DNA of 64,000 nt from assembly GCF_024518675.1 (NCBI RefSeq), contig NZ_JANIGL010000001.1, forward strand, positions 186,001-250,000, given 5' to 3'. Of the stretch, positions 28,279 to 40,122 are shown piece after piece. The notes under the pieces were generated by a model. The model was not told the origin of the DNA, made no database searches, and saw nothing but the letters and a program-made list of their open reading frames with translations. The first letter of the stretch is position 1; each line of letters begins with the position of its first letter. Origin of the DNA: Pseudoalteromonas shioyasakiensis (GTDB lineage Bacteria > Pseudomonadota > Gammaproteobacteria > Enterobacterales > Alteromonadaceae). Both the position numbers and the translations under genes were made by a program.

Positions 28279-28613
28279 TCTCCAGTGTTGATGTTTGTTG
28301 ACGAGTTAATTATTGGCTTTATTTTTAAAGATTGCTGTAAATGAAAATCGACAAGATGTAAGCAACTATTTCAGTCATGTATTGGTTGTTCAAGCAGTTG
28401 ATTTACAATAGTTAAAAGTGTGTTTTTTGACACATTTAAAGTGATTTATTTTTCAGTTTTTTATTTGCTTTTGATTGTTTTTCAAGCTGTTTTCATTGGC
28501 TTTACAGACTATTTACTTTAGAGTAAATGCACTTTATGAATTATCGTGGCTGACATATATTTTCAGCCTGTTATCATTCGCGATAATTATTTCTCTCTGG
28601 CAATGGAGACTAT
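28279..28613 (+). promoter_or_regulatory. Intergenic gap with nested inverted repeats before the Cys/His-rich gene
   Basis: A 335-base AT-rich gap. Its last part can fold: AATTATCG (28539-28546) pairs with CGATAATT (28581-28588), and inside this GGCTGA (28548-28553) pairs with TCAGCC (28563-28568). Directly upstream a smaller repeat TTTACT/AGTAAA (28512-28527) is seen. The structure ends 25 bases before the start codon, so it could be a structured leader or an operator. No known riboswitch is recognised. Confidence 0.35.
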
Positions 28614-29399
28614 GTGAGTAGCAAGTTTTCTCAATATTACCAACAAGCTTATGCTTGCGAACAAAAAAATTTTAATCAGTGCTTTTATTGTGGCTGTGAA
28701 GCAACAGAACGAGATCATTGTCCGCCATTACACATGCTACAAAGCATTATTGATTTAGGTGAAGATGCAGACTTTATTAGTATTGCAGCCTGTTATGAAT
28801 GTTATGCATTACTACACAATGAGCGATTACTCACCATTGATGAGCGTTTTACTAAACTAAAGAAAAAACTCGCAACTAAATATGCCAAGCCGCTACGAGT
28901 TTATAATATGTGGCATGAAAGCGAGCTCAATGATATGAGCGATGAGTTTGCCCATAGTATAAAAGCAGGTATGGCACTGGGCGAAGAAGCCGCGCAACGT
29001 ATCGCCTTTACTGGTTTTAGCTATGCTACTGAAGAAGCAAAAGTCACGGTAAGAGAAAAAACGGCCGAGTTTGATGTTGAAGGCACAGTGTTTACAGATT
29101 TCAAGCAAGCATTGAATTACTGCATTGACACATTAAAAGTTGAAAAAAGTGACTTTTATAAAATTCTTGTTGAAGATTACCAAGGCGATTTTAATAAAGC
29201 GTTGAGTCAGTATCGTCATCGCCATGATAAAGTTACTGCAGCAAAAGATGGCAATTGTTTGATAAAAGAGTTTTCAAAACAGCACAAGCAAAACTCAGAT
29301 TTTGTAACTAGAACGGTAAAACATTTTATTAATAAAGATCCGAGTTTGACTACCCAAGCTGCACTAGAGCAGCTATATAACAATTATATTAAGAAATAA
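28614..29399 (+). CDS. Unrecognised protein with Cys/His zinc-finger (HNH-like) N-terminus
   Basis: A 261-residue soluble protein starting with GTG behind GGAG. The first 70 residues hold CFYCG, then RDHCPP, then CYECY: two CxxC pairs with His between, as in zinc-stabilised HNH/McrA-like endonuclease folds (D-H-x-P-P is the usual HNH core). The remainder is helical and charged with no domain that I can name; the C-terminal ~80 residues (DFVTRTVKHFIN...) resemble a repeat of helices. It could be a nuclease or just a zinc-binding scaffold. It stands alone between DUF3718 and the amidohydrolase genes, with a structured leader. Function unknown. Confidence 0.6.
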   Translation: MSSKFSQYYQQAYACEQKNFNQCFYCGCEATERDHCPPLHMLQSIIDLGEDADFISIAACYECYALLHNERLLTIDERFTKLKKKLATKYAKPLRVYNMWHESELNDMSDEFAHSIKAGMALGEEAAQRIAFTGFSYATEEAKVTVREKTAEFDVEGTVFTDFKQALNYCIDTLKVEKSDFYKILVEDYQGDFNKALSQYRHRHDKVTAAKDGNCLIKEFSKQHKQNSDFVTRTVKHFINKDPSLTTQAALEQLYNNYIKK

Positions 29400-29500
29400 C
29401 ATAATTATTACATTCACCTTGAATAAATGCAGATCCAGCTTATTTTTTGGCTTTATGCTGTGCATTTATATACATTAATAAAAAAACAACAGAGACTAAC

Positions 29501-30886
29501 ATGACGCAAAAATTTGCTCCTTCATTGTTGGTCGTTGCCTTAGGCGTCGCTTTAGCGGGTTGCCAAGATAACGGACCACAAGACGAAAAAGTAACCATTA
29601 ATAAAAACCCATACCCAAGTACTTATAAGCCTTTAAAATCAACAAGTACCCTGATCACCAATGCGACAGTTTTAACTGGCACGGGTGAGCGTCTAGATGA
29701 AGCAGACGTGTTGCTGATTGATGGTAAAGTACAACAAGTGGGTATCGATTTATCGGCCAGTGCAGATCTGACCATTGATGCGCAAGGTAAATGGGTCACG
29801 CCTGGTTTAATTGACGTCCATTCACATTTAGGTGCGTATCCAAACCCATCGGTGGAATCACACCAAGACGGTAATGAAATGACTAGCCCTAATACGGCAG
29901 AAGTGTGGGTTGAGCACTCAGTGTGGCCACAAGATCCAGGCTTTAATCGTGCTCGTGAAGGCGGCATAACGTCATTACAAATATTACCAGGCTCTGCAAA
30001 CTTATTCGGTGGCCGAGGTGTCACCCTTAAAAATGTGCCAGCTCATACGATGCAAGGGATGAAATTTCCTGATGCACCTTATGGCCTTAAAATGGCATGT
30101 GGCGAAAACCCGAAACGCGTATATGGCCGCAAAGGCGTATTACCGTCAACACGTATGGGTAACATGGCAGGCTATCGCACAGCATGGATTGGTGCGGCTG
30201 AATATAAGCGTGAATGGGATAAATACGAAGCAGATTACGCTAATGGCTTAAATCCTGAAGTACCACATCGCGATATTAAGTACGATACATTACGTGGCGT
30301 ATTAGATGGTGAAGTGATGATCCACAATCACTGTTATAAAGCAGAAGAAATGGCAATGATGATCGACCTATCTAAGGAGTTTGGTTATCACGCAGGTACA
30401 TTCCATCATGGTATTGAAGCCTATAAAATTGCGGATTTATTAGCTGAGAATAGCTCGTGTGCTGCGCTTTGGCCAGATTGGTGGGGCTTTAAAATGGAAG
30501 CCTACGACATGGTTCAAGAAAACGTTGCTATTGTTGATGCAGTTAAAAACTCGTGTGCCGTTGTTCACTCAGATTCAGACACCACCATCCAGCGTCTAAA
30601 CCAAGAGGCAGGTAAAGTGATGTTCCGTGCAAATGATAATGGTTTTGATATCTCTGAAGAGCATGCTATTAAGTGGATCACGTCAAATGCAGCAAAATCA
30701 CTGGGTATTGCAGACAAAACAGGTTCATTAGAGCCTGGTAAACAAGGTGATGTCGTTATTTGGAATCAAAGCCCGTTTAGTGTTTATGCTAAAGCTGAAC
30801 AAGTATTTGTTGATGGTGCAAAAGTGTATGACCGTGATGATGCCACGTTCCAAGCACAAAGCGATTTCATGTTAGGTCAAAAATAA
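29501..30886 (+). CDS. Exported amidohydrolase, lipoprotein, metal ligands intact
   Basis: Start at 29501 chosen because it gives a lipoprotein signal (lipobox LAGC, Cys21); the ATG 18 codons upstream would spoil it. 461 residues of the imidazolonepropionase-like amidohydrolase family. All expected metal positions are visible: HSH after LIDV, HNH in the middle, HHG about 35 residues later, and the D of HSDSD. The C-terminal composite beta domain reads SLEPGKQGDVVIW. Family members hydrolyse amide or ester bonds in cyclic compounds and some dipeptides (prolidase-like); substrate unknown. The next gene starts 12 bases downstream and encodes a related but ligand-less protein, so the two likely work together. 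Confidence 0.88.
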   Translation: MTQKFAPSLLVVALGVALAGCQDNGPQDEKVTINKNPYPSTYKPLKSTSTLITNATVLTGTGERLDEADVLLIDGKVQQVGIDLSASADLTIDAQGKWVTPGLIDVHSHLGAYPNPSVESHQDGNEMTSPNTAEVWVEHSVWPQDPGFNRAREGGITSLQILPGSANLFGGRGVTLKNVPAHTMQGMKFPDAPYGLKMACGENPKRVYGRKGVLPSTRMGNMAGYRTAWIGAAEYKREWDKYEADYANGLNPEVPHRDIKYDTLRGVLDGEVMIHNHCYKAEEMAMMIDLSKEFGYHAGTFHHGIEAYKIADLLAENSSCAALWPDWWGFKMEAYDMVQENVAIVDAVKNSCAVVHSDSDTTIQRLNQEAGKVMFRANDNGFDISEEHAIKWITSNAAKSLGIADKTGSLEPGKQGDVVIWNQSPFSVYAKAEQVFVDGAKVYDRDDATFQAQSDFMLGQK

Positions 30887-30898
30887 GGAGTAACTAGA

Positions 30899-32140
30899 AT
30901 GACAAAATTAACACAATCATTTTCGCTCTCACTAGTTGCTGCTAGTTTATTGGCAAGTACTGCGATTAACGCTGAGTCTTTAGCCATAATTAATGCCACG
31001 GTACACACATCAACTGAGCAAGGTGTGTTAAATGGAGCCAGTATCATCATTGATGAAGGTAAAATTACTGCCATTAATCCAGCAAAAGTAGATGCAGATA
31101 CAATTGTTGATGCAAAAGGCCAAATTGTGACTGCAGGCTTTATCGGTAGCATGAATCAATTGGGTTTAGTTGAAGTTGGTGCGGTTGCAGGCTCGCGTGA
31201 TGCAGGGGATGACAAAGCCGGTATCGACTTTGATCCAAGCCTAGCCTTTAACCCGCGCTCTAGCCTTATCCCTTATGCACGTAAGGGCGGCATAACACGT
31301 GATGTAGTTACCCCGCATGGTGGTGATAGCATTTTCGCAGGTTTGGCCAGTGTTGTTGATTTAAGCGGTGAATTCGACAGCGTAAAACAAACTCAAGTTG
31401 CTTTAGTTGTTCACTTGGGCGAAAAGCGTAAAGGCTCTCGTGCTATGTCGCTTAAAACTTTGATTGATAAGCTGACTAGCCATCAGCAAAAATCAACGAA
31501 GAAAGATAAAAAAGACGATGGCAAGCCGAGTACTGAAGATACAGTATTAACAAAAGTACTTGCCGGTGAAATGCCACTTTTAGTCAGTGCTTCTCGAGCA
31601 TCTGATATCATTGAGCTTATAAAACTGAAACAACAGTTTTCATTAAATTTAGTGATTGCAGGCGCACAAGATGCCGTAGTTGTAAAAGAGCAATTAGCAC
31701 AGGCGCAAGTGCCTGTGATTGTTAGCTCGATGGATAACTTACCAGGTAGCTTTGACTCTTTGCATGCAGGTTTAACAAATGCAGGTGAGCTTGAAAAAGC
31801 AGGGGTTAAAGTTTTATTAGCCATTGCAGGTGATGGCAGCCACAATGTTTACCAATTACGTTTTGATGCAGGTAATGCGGTATCATATGGCATGACGCAA
31901 GAAGGTGCCTTAAAAGCTATTACAGCGAATGTGGCAGATGTATTCGGTATCAATGCAGGACGTGTTGCGGTCGGTTCAGTTGCTGACTTAGTAATGTGGA
32001 ATGATGATCCGTTTGAGCTCAACAGTCACGTAACTAAAATGTTTATTAACGGCGAAGAAGTGTCTACTGAAGCACGTCAAGATAAGCTACGTGAGCGTTA
32101 TACAACTGACTCAGAGATGCCACGCGCATACACTAAGTAG
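30899..32140 (+). CDS. Exported amidohydrolase-fold protein lacking the metal-binding residues
   Basis: 413 residues with a signal peptide (1-25, ending INA). The fold marks of the amidohydrolase family are clear: an N-terminal strand set (ASIIIDEGKITAI), the step VTAGFIG where the active family has its HxH, KGGITRDVVTP, and a C-terminal GSVADLVMWNDDPF. The metal ligands are gone: the HxH position reads GSMNQ, the mid-domain His is replaced in LLVSASRASDI, and the HSD position reads IAGDGS. A Lys/Asp-rich insert (KSTKKDKKDDGK) sits mid-protein. It is probably a non-catalytic partner of the upstream enzyme. The strong terminator that follows ends the two-gene operon. Confidence 0.85.
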   Translation: MTKLTQSFSLSLVAASLLASTAINAESLAIINATVHTSTEQGVLNGASIIIDEGKITAINPAKVDADTIVDAKGQIVTAGFIGSMNQLGLVEVGAVAGSRDAGDDKAGIDFDPSLAFNPRSSLIPYARKGGITRDVVTPHGGDSIFAGLASVVDLSGEFDSVKQTQVALVVHLGEKRKGSRAMSLKTLIDKLTSHQQKSTKKDKKDDGKPSTEDTVLTKVLAGEMPLLVSASRASDIIELIKLKQQFSLNLVIAGAQDAVVVKEQLAQAQVPVIVSSMDNLPGSFDSLHAGLTNAGELEKAGVKVLLAIAGDGSHNVYQLRFDAGNAVSYGMTQEGALKAITANVADVFGINAGRVAVGSVADLVMWNDDPFELNSHVTKMFINGEEVSTEARQDKLRERYTTDSEMPRAYTK

Positions 32141-32161
32141 TGTTTAGTTAGTTTATAAAAA

Positions 32162-32182
32162 GCCGCTGTAGCGGCTTTTTTT
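32162..32182 (+). terminator. Rho-independent terminator of the amidohydrolase operon
   Basis: GCCGCT (32162-32167) and AGCGGC (32170-32175) with a two-base centre, followed by seven T. Confidence 0.88.
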
Positions 32183-32298
32183 ATGCCAATCATATTTTTT
32201 TATTGCTTGGTATTTTTTGGGAGCTGTAATTCCGCGTCTCATTTAGCACAAATATTAGTTTAAAAAGTATTGCTACTAGTTTTATCTGTTTCAGGCAC

Positions 32299-32327
32299 AA
32301 AAAAGGCGCTCACTGAGCGCCTTTTTT
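32299..32327 (-). terminator. Rho-independent terminator of icd
   Basis: GGCGCTCA (32305-32312) and TGAGCGCC (32314-32321) with A6 before and T6 after, so it can act on both strands. On the minus strand it lies 13 bases after the icd stop codon. Confidence 0.9.
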
Positions 32328-32339
32328 ACATATTAGCGA

Positions 32340-34991
<2,652 letters not shown>

Positions 34992-35207
34992 CTACACTAA
35001 CTCTTCGTTAGGAGCAATATTAGTCGCATGTAGGCCTTTAGGGCCTTGTTGCAATTCGAATGTTACATCTTGACCAGCTTTAAGTGTTTTATAACCGTCC
35101 ATTACAATCGTTGAGTAATGGGCGAATATATCATTCTCGCAGCCGTCTTCTACGATGAAACCAAAACCTTTGGCGTTATTGAACCATTTGACTTTACCAC
35201 AAGCCAT
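34992..35207 (-). CDS. cspD: Cold-shock-domain protein CspD
   Basis: 71 residues, a single OB-fold cold-shock domain with the RNA-binding patches GKVKWFNNAKGFGFI (RNP1) and DIFAHYSTI (RNP2). The position divergent from clpS-clpA matches E. coli cspD, a stationary-phase and starvation-induced protein that binds single-stranded DNA and inhibits replication. The C-terminal tail after the domain is short (NEELV). The 200-base gap to clpS holds both promoters. A related csp gene elsewhere could have a different role, so the name rests mainly on synteny. Confidence 0.88.
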   Translation of the reverse strand: MACGKVKWFNNAKGFGFIVEDGCENDIFAHYSTIVMDGYKTLKAGQDVTFELQQGPKGLHATNIAPNEELV

Positions 35208-35407
35208 ACTTCTACATCCTTCTATAAGTTGACTAATTTAGTTATTCTAAACCGTATAATTTGATAGACTGACTAAGGTTTAATCAATCTATAATTGACT
35301 GTAGTTTATTTATACGATCAGTCAAGTGTTTTAAACTATTTTTTAACAATTAATTTATTTTTTTATTCAAGTTTGCTTGAGTTCCAAAGACAAGACTATA
35401 TTTAATT

Positions 35408-35725
35408 ATGAGTGGCATGAAAGATTCAGATGTTTTAGACACGGTTCGCGACAGTGAAAAGCAAAAGCTACAACCACCGCGAAAATATAAAGTCATTTTA
35501 AATAATGATGATTACACGCCTATGGACTTTGTGATAGAAGTACTAATGACGTTTTTTAATATGGATAGTGATAGAGCAACAGATGTGATGCTACAAGTTC
35601 ATCAAAACGGGCGAGCAATATGTGGTGTATACACTGCAGACGTTGCGCAAACCAAAGTTGAGCAAGTAAACCGTTATGCACGTGATAACGAGCATCCACT
35701 GCTTTGTAGTTGTGAGCAGGAATAA
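35408..35725 (+). CDS. clpS: ClpS, adaptor of ClpAP (N-recognin)
   Basis: Binds proteins with destabilising N-terminal residues (Leu, Phe, Tyr, Trp) and delivers them to ClpA. 105 residues. A flexible N-terminal tail is followed by the core with [15 protein letters not shown], whose NDD and the His of QVHQNG form the N-degron pocket. The ending ([10 protein letters not shown]) is a little Cys-rich. It is 70 bases upstream of clpA, as in E. coli, and the two are probably one operon. Confidence 0.97.
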   Translation: MSGMKDSDVLDTVRDSEKQKLQPPRKYKVILNNDDYTPMDFVIEVLMTFFNMDSDRATDVMLQVHQNGRAICGVYTADVAQTKVEQVNRYARDNEHPLLCSCEQE

Positions 35726-35795
35726 TACCAAGGTAGGGTGATCAAAATACCCATCACAACGGTATATAAATATTATCTCATGTAAGGGGTTGCCA

Positions 35796-38060
35796 ATGCT
35801 AAACAAAGATTTAGAACTAACTTTAAACGCGGCGTTTCGTGAAGCGCGTACTCGTCGCCATGAATTTATGACGGTAGAGCATCTATTATTGGCACTACTT
35901 GATAACCCTTCTGCAAGCGAGGCGCTAAATGCTTGCGCAATTGATATGGCAGCACTTAAAACAGAGCTATCAGAATTTATTGACGAAACAACACCCGTTA
36001 TTCCAGATCTTGAGGAAGAGCGCGAAACACAACCAACACTAGGCTTTCAACGCGTATTACAGCGTGCAGTATTCCATGTTCAGTCGTCGGGCAAAAACGA
36101 AGTAACTGGTGTGAATGTGCTGGTTGCTATTTTTTCTGAACAAGAAAGCCAAGCCGTTTACTTACTTAAAAAGAATGATATCTCTCGCCTTGATATCGTT
36201 AACTTTATTTCGCATGGCATCGCCAAATCTGACGACGATATCGGCGGTGAAGAAAGCGATGATATTCATGAAGAAGTACAAGAAGTGCAAGGTGAAGAAC
36301 CTTCTAAGCTGGATAACTTCACCACCAACTTAAATACACAAGCGATTGAAGGGAATATTGATCCCCTAGTCGGGCGTGATAACGAAGTTGAGCGTACGGT
36401 TCAGGTTTTATGCCGTCGTAAAAAGAACAACCCATTACTAGTAGGTGAAGCCGGGGTTGGTAAAACAGCCATTGCTGAAGGCTTAGCGTATCGTATTGTC
36501 AATGAGCAAGTTCCTGATGTAATCGCAGATGCCGTTGTGTACTCACTGGATATGGGCGCGTTATTAGCCGGTACTAAATACCGTGGCGACTTTGAAAAGC
36601 GCTTCAAGGCATTGCTTAAAGAGCTTCAGGCGCAACCAGGCGCGATTTTGTTTATTGATGAGATCCATACCATAATTGGTGCAGGTGCGGCCTCTGGTGG
36701 CGTTATGGACGCCTCAAATTTACTTAAACCGTTATTATCAAGTGGTAAATTACGTTGCATGGGTTCTACCACTTATAATGAGTACAAAAATATCTTTGAA
36801 AAAGACCGTGCATTAGTACGTCGCTTCCAAAAAATTGATGTACTTGAGCCAAGTGTGGCTGATACCACCAAAATTCTTAATGGTCTTAAAGAACGTTATG
36901 AAGAGCACCACGGTATTCGTTATACGCAAAAAGCACTTAAAGCAGCCGCCGAGCTGAGCGCGAAATACATTAACGAACGCCATTTACCGGATAAAGCCAT
37001 TGACGTAATTGATGAAGCGGGCGCAAATCAACGCTTGCAACCAAGCTCAAAACGTAAAAAGACAATTGGTGTTTCAGATATTGAATCCATTGTGGCAAAA
37101 ATGGCGCGAATTCCACAACAAAGTGTGTCTTCCAGCGATAAAGAAACGCTTAAAAATCTTGATCGTAATCTGAAGATGCTCGTGTTTGGTCAAGACCAAT
37201 CTATCGATGCGCTTACCTCGGCAATTCGTTTATCTCGTTCTGGTTTGTCAAACGAAGACAAGCCTGTGGGTTCCTTCTTGTTTGCAGGGCCTACCGGTGT
37301 GGGTAAAACAGAAGTGACCAAGCAGCTAGCTAAATGCATGGGTGTTGAGTTTATTCGTTTTGATATGTCTGAATACGTTGAGCGTCATGCTGTTAGCCGC
37401 TTAATTGGTGCACCGCCTGGTTACGTTGGTTTTGAACAAGGTGGATTACTGACTGAAGCGGTTATTAAAAACCCACATTCTGTGGTGTTGTTAGATGAAA
37501 TTGAAAAAGCACATTCTGATATCTATAACATTCTGTTGCAGGTGATGGATCATGGTACTTTAACAGATAATAATGGCCGCAAAGCTGATTTTAGAAACGT
37601 GGTTGTGGTAATGACGACCAATGCGGGTGTGCAAGAGACAGTACGTAAGTCAATTGGTTTCACTGAGCAAGATCATTCCCATGATGCCATGAGTGAGATC
37701 AACAAGGTGTTCTCACCTGAATTTAGAAACCGTTTAGATAACATTATTTGGTTTAACCACCTAGAGCGTGATGTGATCTTATTAGTGGTCGATAAATTTA
37801 TTGTTGAACTCCAAGCTCAGCTTGATAAGAAGTCGGTTAATCTTGAGTTGACGTCAAAAGCACGGGAGTGGTTAGCAGATCAAGGTTACGATAAAGCAAT
37901 GGGTGCCCGACCAATGGGCCGTGTTATTCAAGAGCAGCTTAAAAAGCCATTAGCTAATGAGATTTTATTTGGTGAGTTAATCGAAGGGGGCACAGTGAAA
38001 GTGTCGCTGAAAGATAAAAAATTGCGTTTTGATTTTGAAACCGATTTAACGCCTGCCTAA
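35796..38060 (+). CDS. clpA: ClpA, ATP-dependent unfoldase of ClpAP protease
   Basis: The ATG at 35796 follows AAGGGG at proper distance; a TTG two codons earlier is less likely. 754 residues, the normal ClpA length. N-domain (1-145, helical repeats that bind ClpS), an acidic linker near 150-170, first AAA+ module with Walker A GEAGVGKTA and Walker B LFIDEIHT, second with GPTGVGKTE and LLDEIEKAH. The ClpP-docking loop reads IGF. It unfolds substrates and threads them into ClpP, whose gene is not in this window. A strong terminator follows. Confidence 0.98.
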   Translation: MLNKDLELTLNAAFREARTRRHEFMTVEHLLLALLDNPSASEALNACAIDMAALKTELSEFIDETTPVIPDLEEERETQPTLGFQRVLQRAVFHVQSSGKNEVTGVNVLVAIFSEQESQAVYLLKKNDISRLDIVNFISHGIAKSDDDIGGEESDDIHEEVQEVQGEEPSKLDNFTTNLNTQAIEGNIDPLVGRDNEVERTVQVLCRRKKNNPLLVGEAGVGKTAIAEGLAYRIVNEQVPDVIADAVVYSLDMGALLAGTKYRGDFEKRFKALLKELQAQPGAILFIDEIHTIIGAGAASGGVMDASNLLKPLLSSGKLRCMGSTTYNEYKNIFEKDRALVRRFQKIDVLEPSVADTTKILNGLKERYEEHHGIRYTQKALKAAAELSAKYINERHLPDKAIDVIDEAGANQRLQPSSKRKKTIGVSDIESIVAKMARIPQQSVSSSDKETLKNLDRNLKMLVFGQDQSIDALTSAIRLSRSGLSNEDKPVGSFLFAGPTGVGKTEVTKQLAKCMGVEFIRFDMSEYVERHAVSRLIGAPPGYVGFEQGGLLTEAVIKNPHSVVLLDEIEKAHSDIYNILLQVMDHGTLTDNNGRKADFRNVVVVMTTNAGVQETVRKSIGFTEQDHSHDAMSEINKVFSPEFRNRLDNIIWFNHLERDVILLVVDKFIVELQAQLDKKSVNLELTSKAREWLADQGYDKAMGARPMGRVIQEQLKKPLANEILFGELIEGGTVKVSLKDKKLRFDFETDLTPA

Positions 38061-38082
38061 CACCTTAATGCAAGCAACAAAA

Positions 38083-38106
38083 AGCCCAGCAAATGCTGGG
38101 CTTTTT
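38083..38106 (+). terminator. Bidirectional terminator between clpA and infA
   Basis: AGCCCAGCA (38083-38091) and TGCTGGGCT (38094-38102), flanked by an A run and a T run, so it can end both clpA (plus strand) and infA (minus strand). Confidence 0.88.
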
Positions 38107-38157
38107 GTTTATTAAATGTAATGGTCAGCGTAGGGCTTTCAATTACATTTAATAAAC
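38107..38157. repeat. 16-base perfect inverted repeat with 19-base spacer
   Basis: gtttattaaatgtaat (38107-38122) and its exact complement (38142-38157). It begins directly at the end of the clpA terminator, between two convergent genes, so it lies in the 3' untranslated part of the infA transcript. No flanking target duplication or coding content is visible, so a mobile-element origin is not supported. Confidence 0.6.
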
Positions 38158-38235
38158 GCTTCAAGCTGTTGTAGAAAGTAACTAAGTTACTTAATCAACT
38201 TAGCTAAAAACTTGATATTTCGTTAACGCACTAAC

Positions 38236-38472
<237 letters not shown>

Positions 38473-38544
38473 TTAATAGTTAAACGATGCAGATTTTGCC
38501 CAAAATACACCAATAAGTAAAGCTACAGCGACTATTTTTGTAAA

Positions 38545-39249
38545 TTAAATAGCCACCCACGTATCATTAACCCTATTTTCGGCAGGTAAAAATTGAGTTT
38601 TGTAGCGCATTTTAGCACATTCGTCTATTTGATAACCTAAATACACAAAGTCTTTATTAAACAATTGCGCAAACTTTATTTGTTCTAAAATCATCAATGT
38701 GCCCACACTATATTGTTCATAGTCAGGGTCAAAAAAGGTATAAATTGCCGAAATAGCATTGTCCATACAATCAGTTACAGCAACTGCAATTAATTTATCT
38801 TGGTGCCATAATTCAATAAATGAAATGGGCAGCCAATGACAAAATAAAAAGCTTTGGTATTGTGATTGTTCTGGCGGGTACATTGAACCATCTTGGTGGC
38901 GCTCACTAATGTATTTACTATATAACGGGTAATATTCAGCGCGCTCTTGCTCTGAATATTTTACTTCAAAGACCGTTTTCGCTTTATTAAGTTTACGTTT
39001 TTGTGATTTTGATGGCGTAAACTGCTTTGCTAGAACACGAATTGATTTGCATGCACTGCAAGCGGGGCAGTGGGGGCGATAAATTTGGTCACCACTGCGG
39101 CGAAAACCTAGGCCAAGCAAGGTTTCAAATTTACTCTTGGTGTAACAACAGGGATCGAGAATAACCAGTAATTGCTCTTGGCGATCGCCCAAATAACTGC
39201 AATCAAATTGTTGGCTCAAACCTAAGCGTGCTGGAAGATGATCAGTCAT
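38545..39249 (-). CDS. bpt: Bpt, leucyl-tRNA:protein transferase (arginyltransferase family)
   Basis: Adds Leu from Leu-tRNA to proteins with N-terminal Asp or Glu (and oxidised residues), making them ClpS substrates. 234 residues with the ATE fold: two cysteine pairs, DPCCY near residue 33 and CPACSACKSIR near residue 61, and the C-terminal catalytic part YEQYSVGTLMILEQI and YLGYQIDEC. The family is called Ate in eukaryotes; the bacterial enzyme transfers Leu instead of Arg. The gene overlaps the end of aat by eight bases, so both are made from one transcript. Confidence 0.95.
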   Translation of the reverse strand: MTDHLPARLGLSQQFDCSYLGDRQEQLLVILDPCCYTKSKFETLLGLGFRRSGDQIYRPHCPACSACKSIRVLAKQFTPSKSQKRKLNKAKTVFEVKYSEQERAEYYPLYSKYISERHQDGSMYPPEQSQYQSFLFCHWLPISFIELWHQDKLIAVAVTDCMDNAISAIYTFFDPDYEQYSVGTLMILEQIKFAQLFNKDFVYLGYQIDECAKMRYKTQFLPAENRVNDTWVAI

Positions 39250-39958
39250 AAATTGCTATAAGCTCCTGAGCTTGCCACATAGTAGCTGGGATTTTGTAAC
39301 TTGCTGCATTATTAAGTTTAGATAAAAATTCAGCTCTAGGTACAACTTTTTCACCTAAAGACAGCAAATAAGGATTTTCTAGTTGGCAATCAATAAAATG
39401 GGCATGATGGCGTTTAAGCCAGTTTACCAATGCCCACATCGCCAACTTTGAGCAGTTTGTTTGATGATGGAACATCGATTCGCCACAGAACACGCCTGTT
39501 TGCATGAGGCCGTACAAACCCCCAACCAGTTGGTCGTTACGCCAAACCTCAACGCTATGGGCTAAACCATCGATGTGAGCTTGTTTATAGGCATCAAGCA
39601 TATCGTCAGTGATCCACGTGCCTTCAACATCTATGCGTTGCTGCTGGCATGATTCAATGACTTCATCAAACGCGGTATTAACGGTTACTTTAACGGGGAA
39701 TTTACGCAAATGCTTACGTAAACTTTTACTAATGTGAAAATCAGCAAACTCGATAATGCCACGCTCACTCGGTGACCACCACATAATAGGCTCATAGTCG
39801 CTAAACCAAGGAAAGATACCTTGGCTATAGGCGCTTTTTAGTCGCGGTAGTGATAAACAACCACCAATGGCAAGTAAGCCATCGGGCTCATCTAAGGCAA
39901 GCTCAGGATGCGGAAAAGTAACGTGTTCTTGAGATAATTGATAGAGTTGTTTTGTCAT
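39242..39958 (-). CDS. aat: Aat, leucyl/phenylalanyl-tRNA:protein transferase
   Basis: Adds Leu or Phe to proteins with N-terminal Lys or Arg. 238 residues (family about 230) with FPHPELALDEPDGLLAIGG, SQGIFPWFSDYEPIMWWSPSERGII, a GLYGLMQTGVFCGESMFH core and FIDCQLENPYLLSLG. The gene is followed by bpt with an eight-base overlap and both precede infA, while clpS-clpA is beyond it on the other strand, so a complete substrate-tagging and recognition set lies in 5 kb. Confidence 0.97.
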   Translation of the reverse strand: MTKQLYQLSQEHVTFPHPELALDEPDGLLAIGGCLSLPRLKSAYSQGIFPWFSDYEPIMWWSPSERGIIEFADFHISKSLRKHLRKFPVKVTVNTAFDEVIESCQQQRIDVEGTWITDDMLDAYKQAHIDGLAHSVEVWRNDQLVGGLYGLMQTGVFCGESMFHHQTNCSKLAMWALVNWLKRHHAHFIDCQLENPYLLSLGEKVVPRAEFLSKLNNAASYKIPATMWQAQELIAIYD

Positions 39959-40070
39959 TACACCGTTTCTTATTACTACGCGGTAAGATAAATTGTAACT
40001 TGTTGCTTTAAAATCACAAACAACAAATGAAAAACAATTAGCTTAGCTGCTCGAGAGAAGTTGTAGGCAT

Positions 40071-40102
40071 AAAAAAAGCGCGTTATTAAAACGCGCTTTT
40101 TT
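40071..40102 (-). terminator. Rho-independent terminator of acnB
   Basis: AGCGCGTT (40077-40084) and AACGCGCT (40090-40097) with a five-base loop, A7 before and T6 after. On the minus strand it lies about 20 bases after the acnB stop. Confidence 0.9.
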
Positions 40103-40122
40103 ATACTGTTAATGCTAATGAA

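Noticed and set aside
29623..30024. 133-codon open frame antisense to the first amidohydrolase
   Set aside because: Antisense shadow of a conserved coding region with Pro/Ser-rich random composition.
32162..32182. Resemblance of this terminator (GCCGCT...AGCGGC) to the duplicated serS-type hairpins
   Set aside because: Only the six-base outer stem is shared; the loop and length differ, so common origin is not supported.
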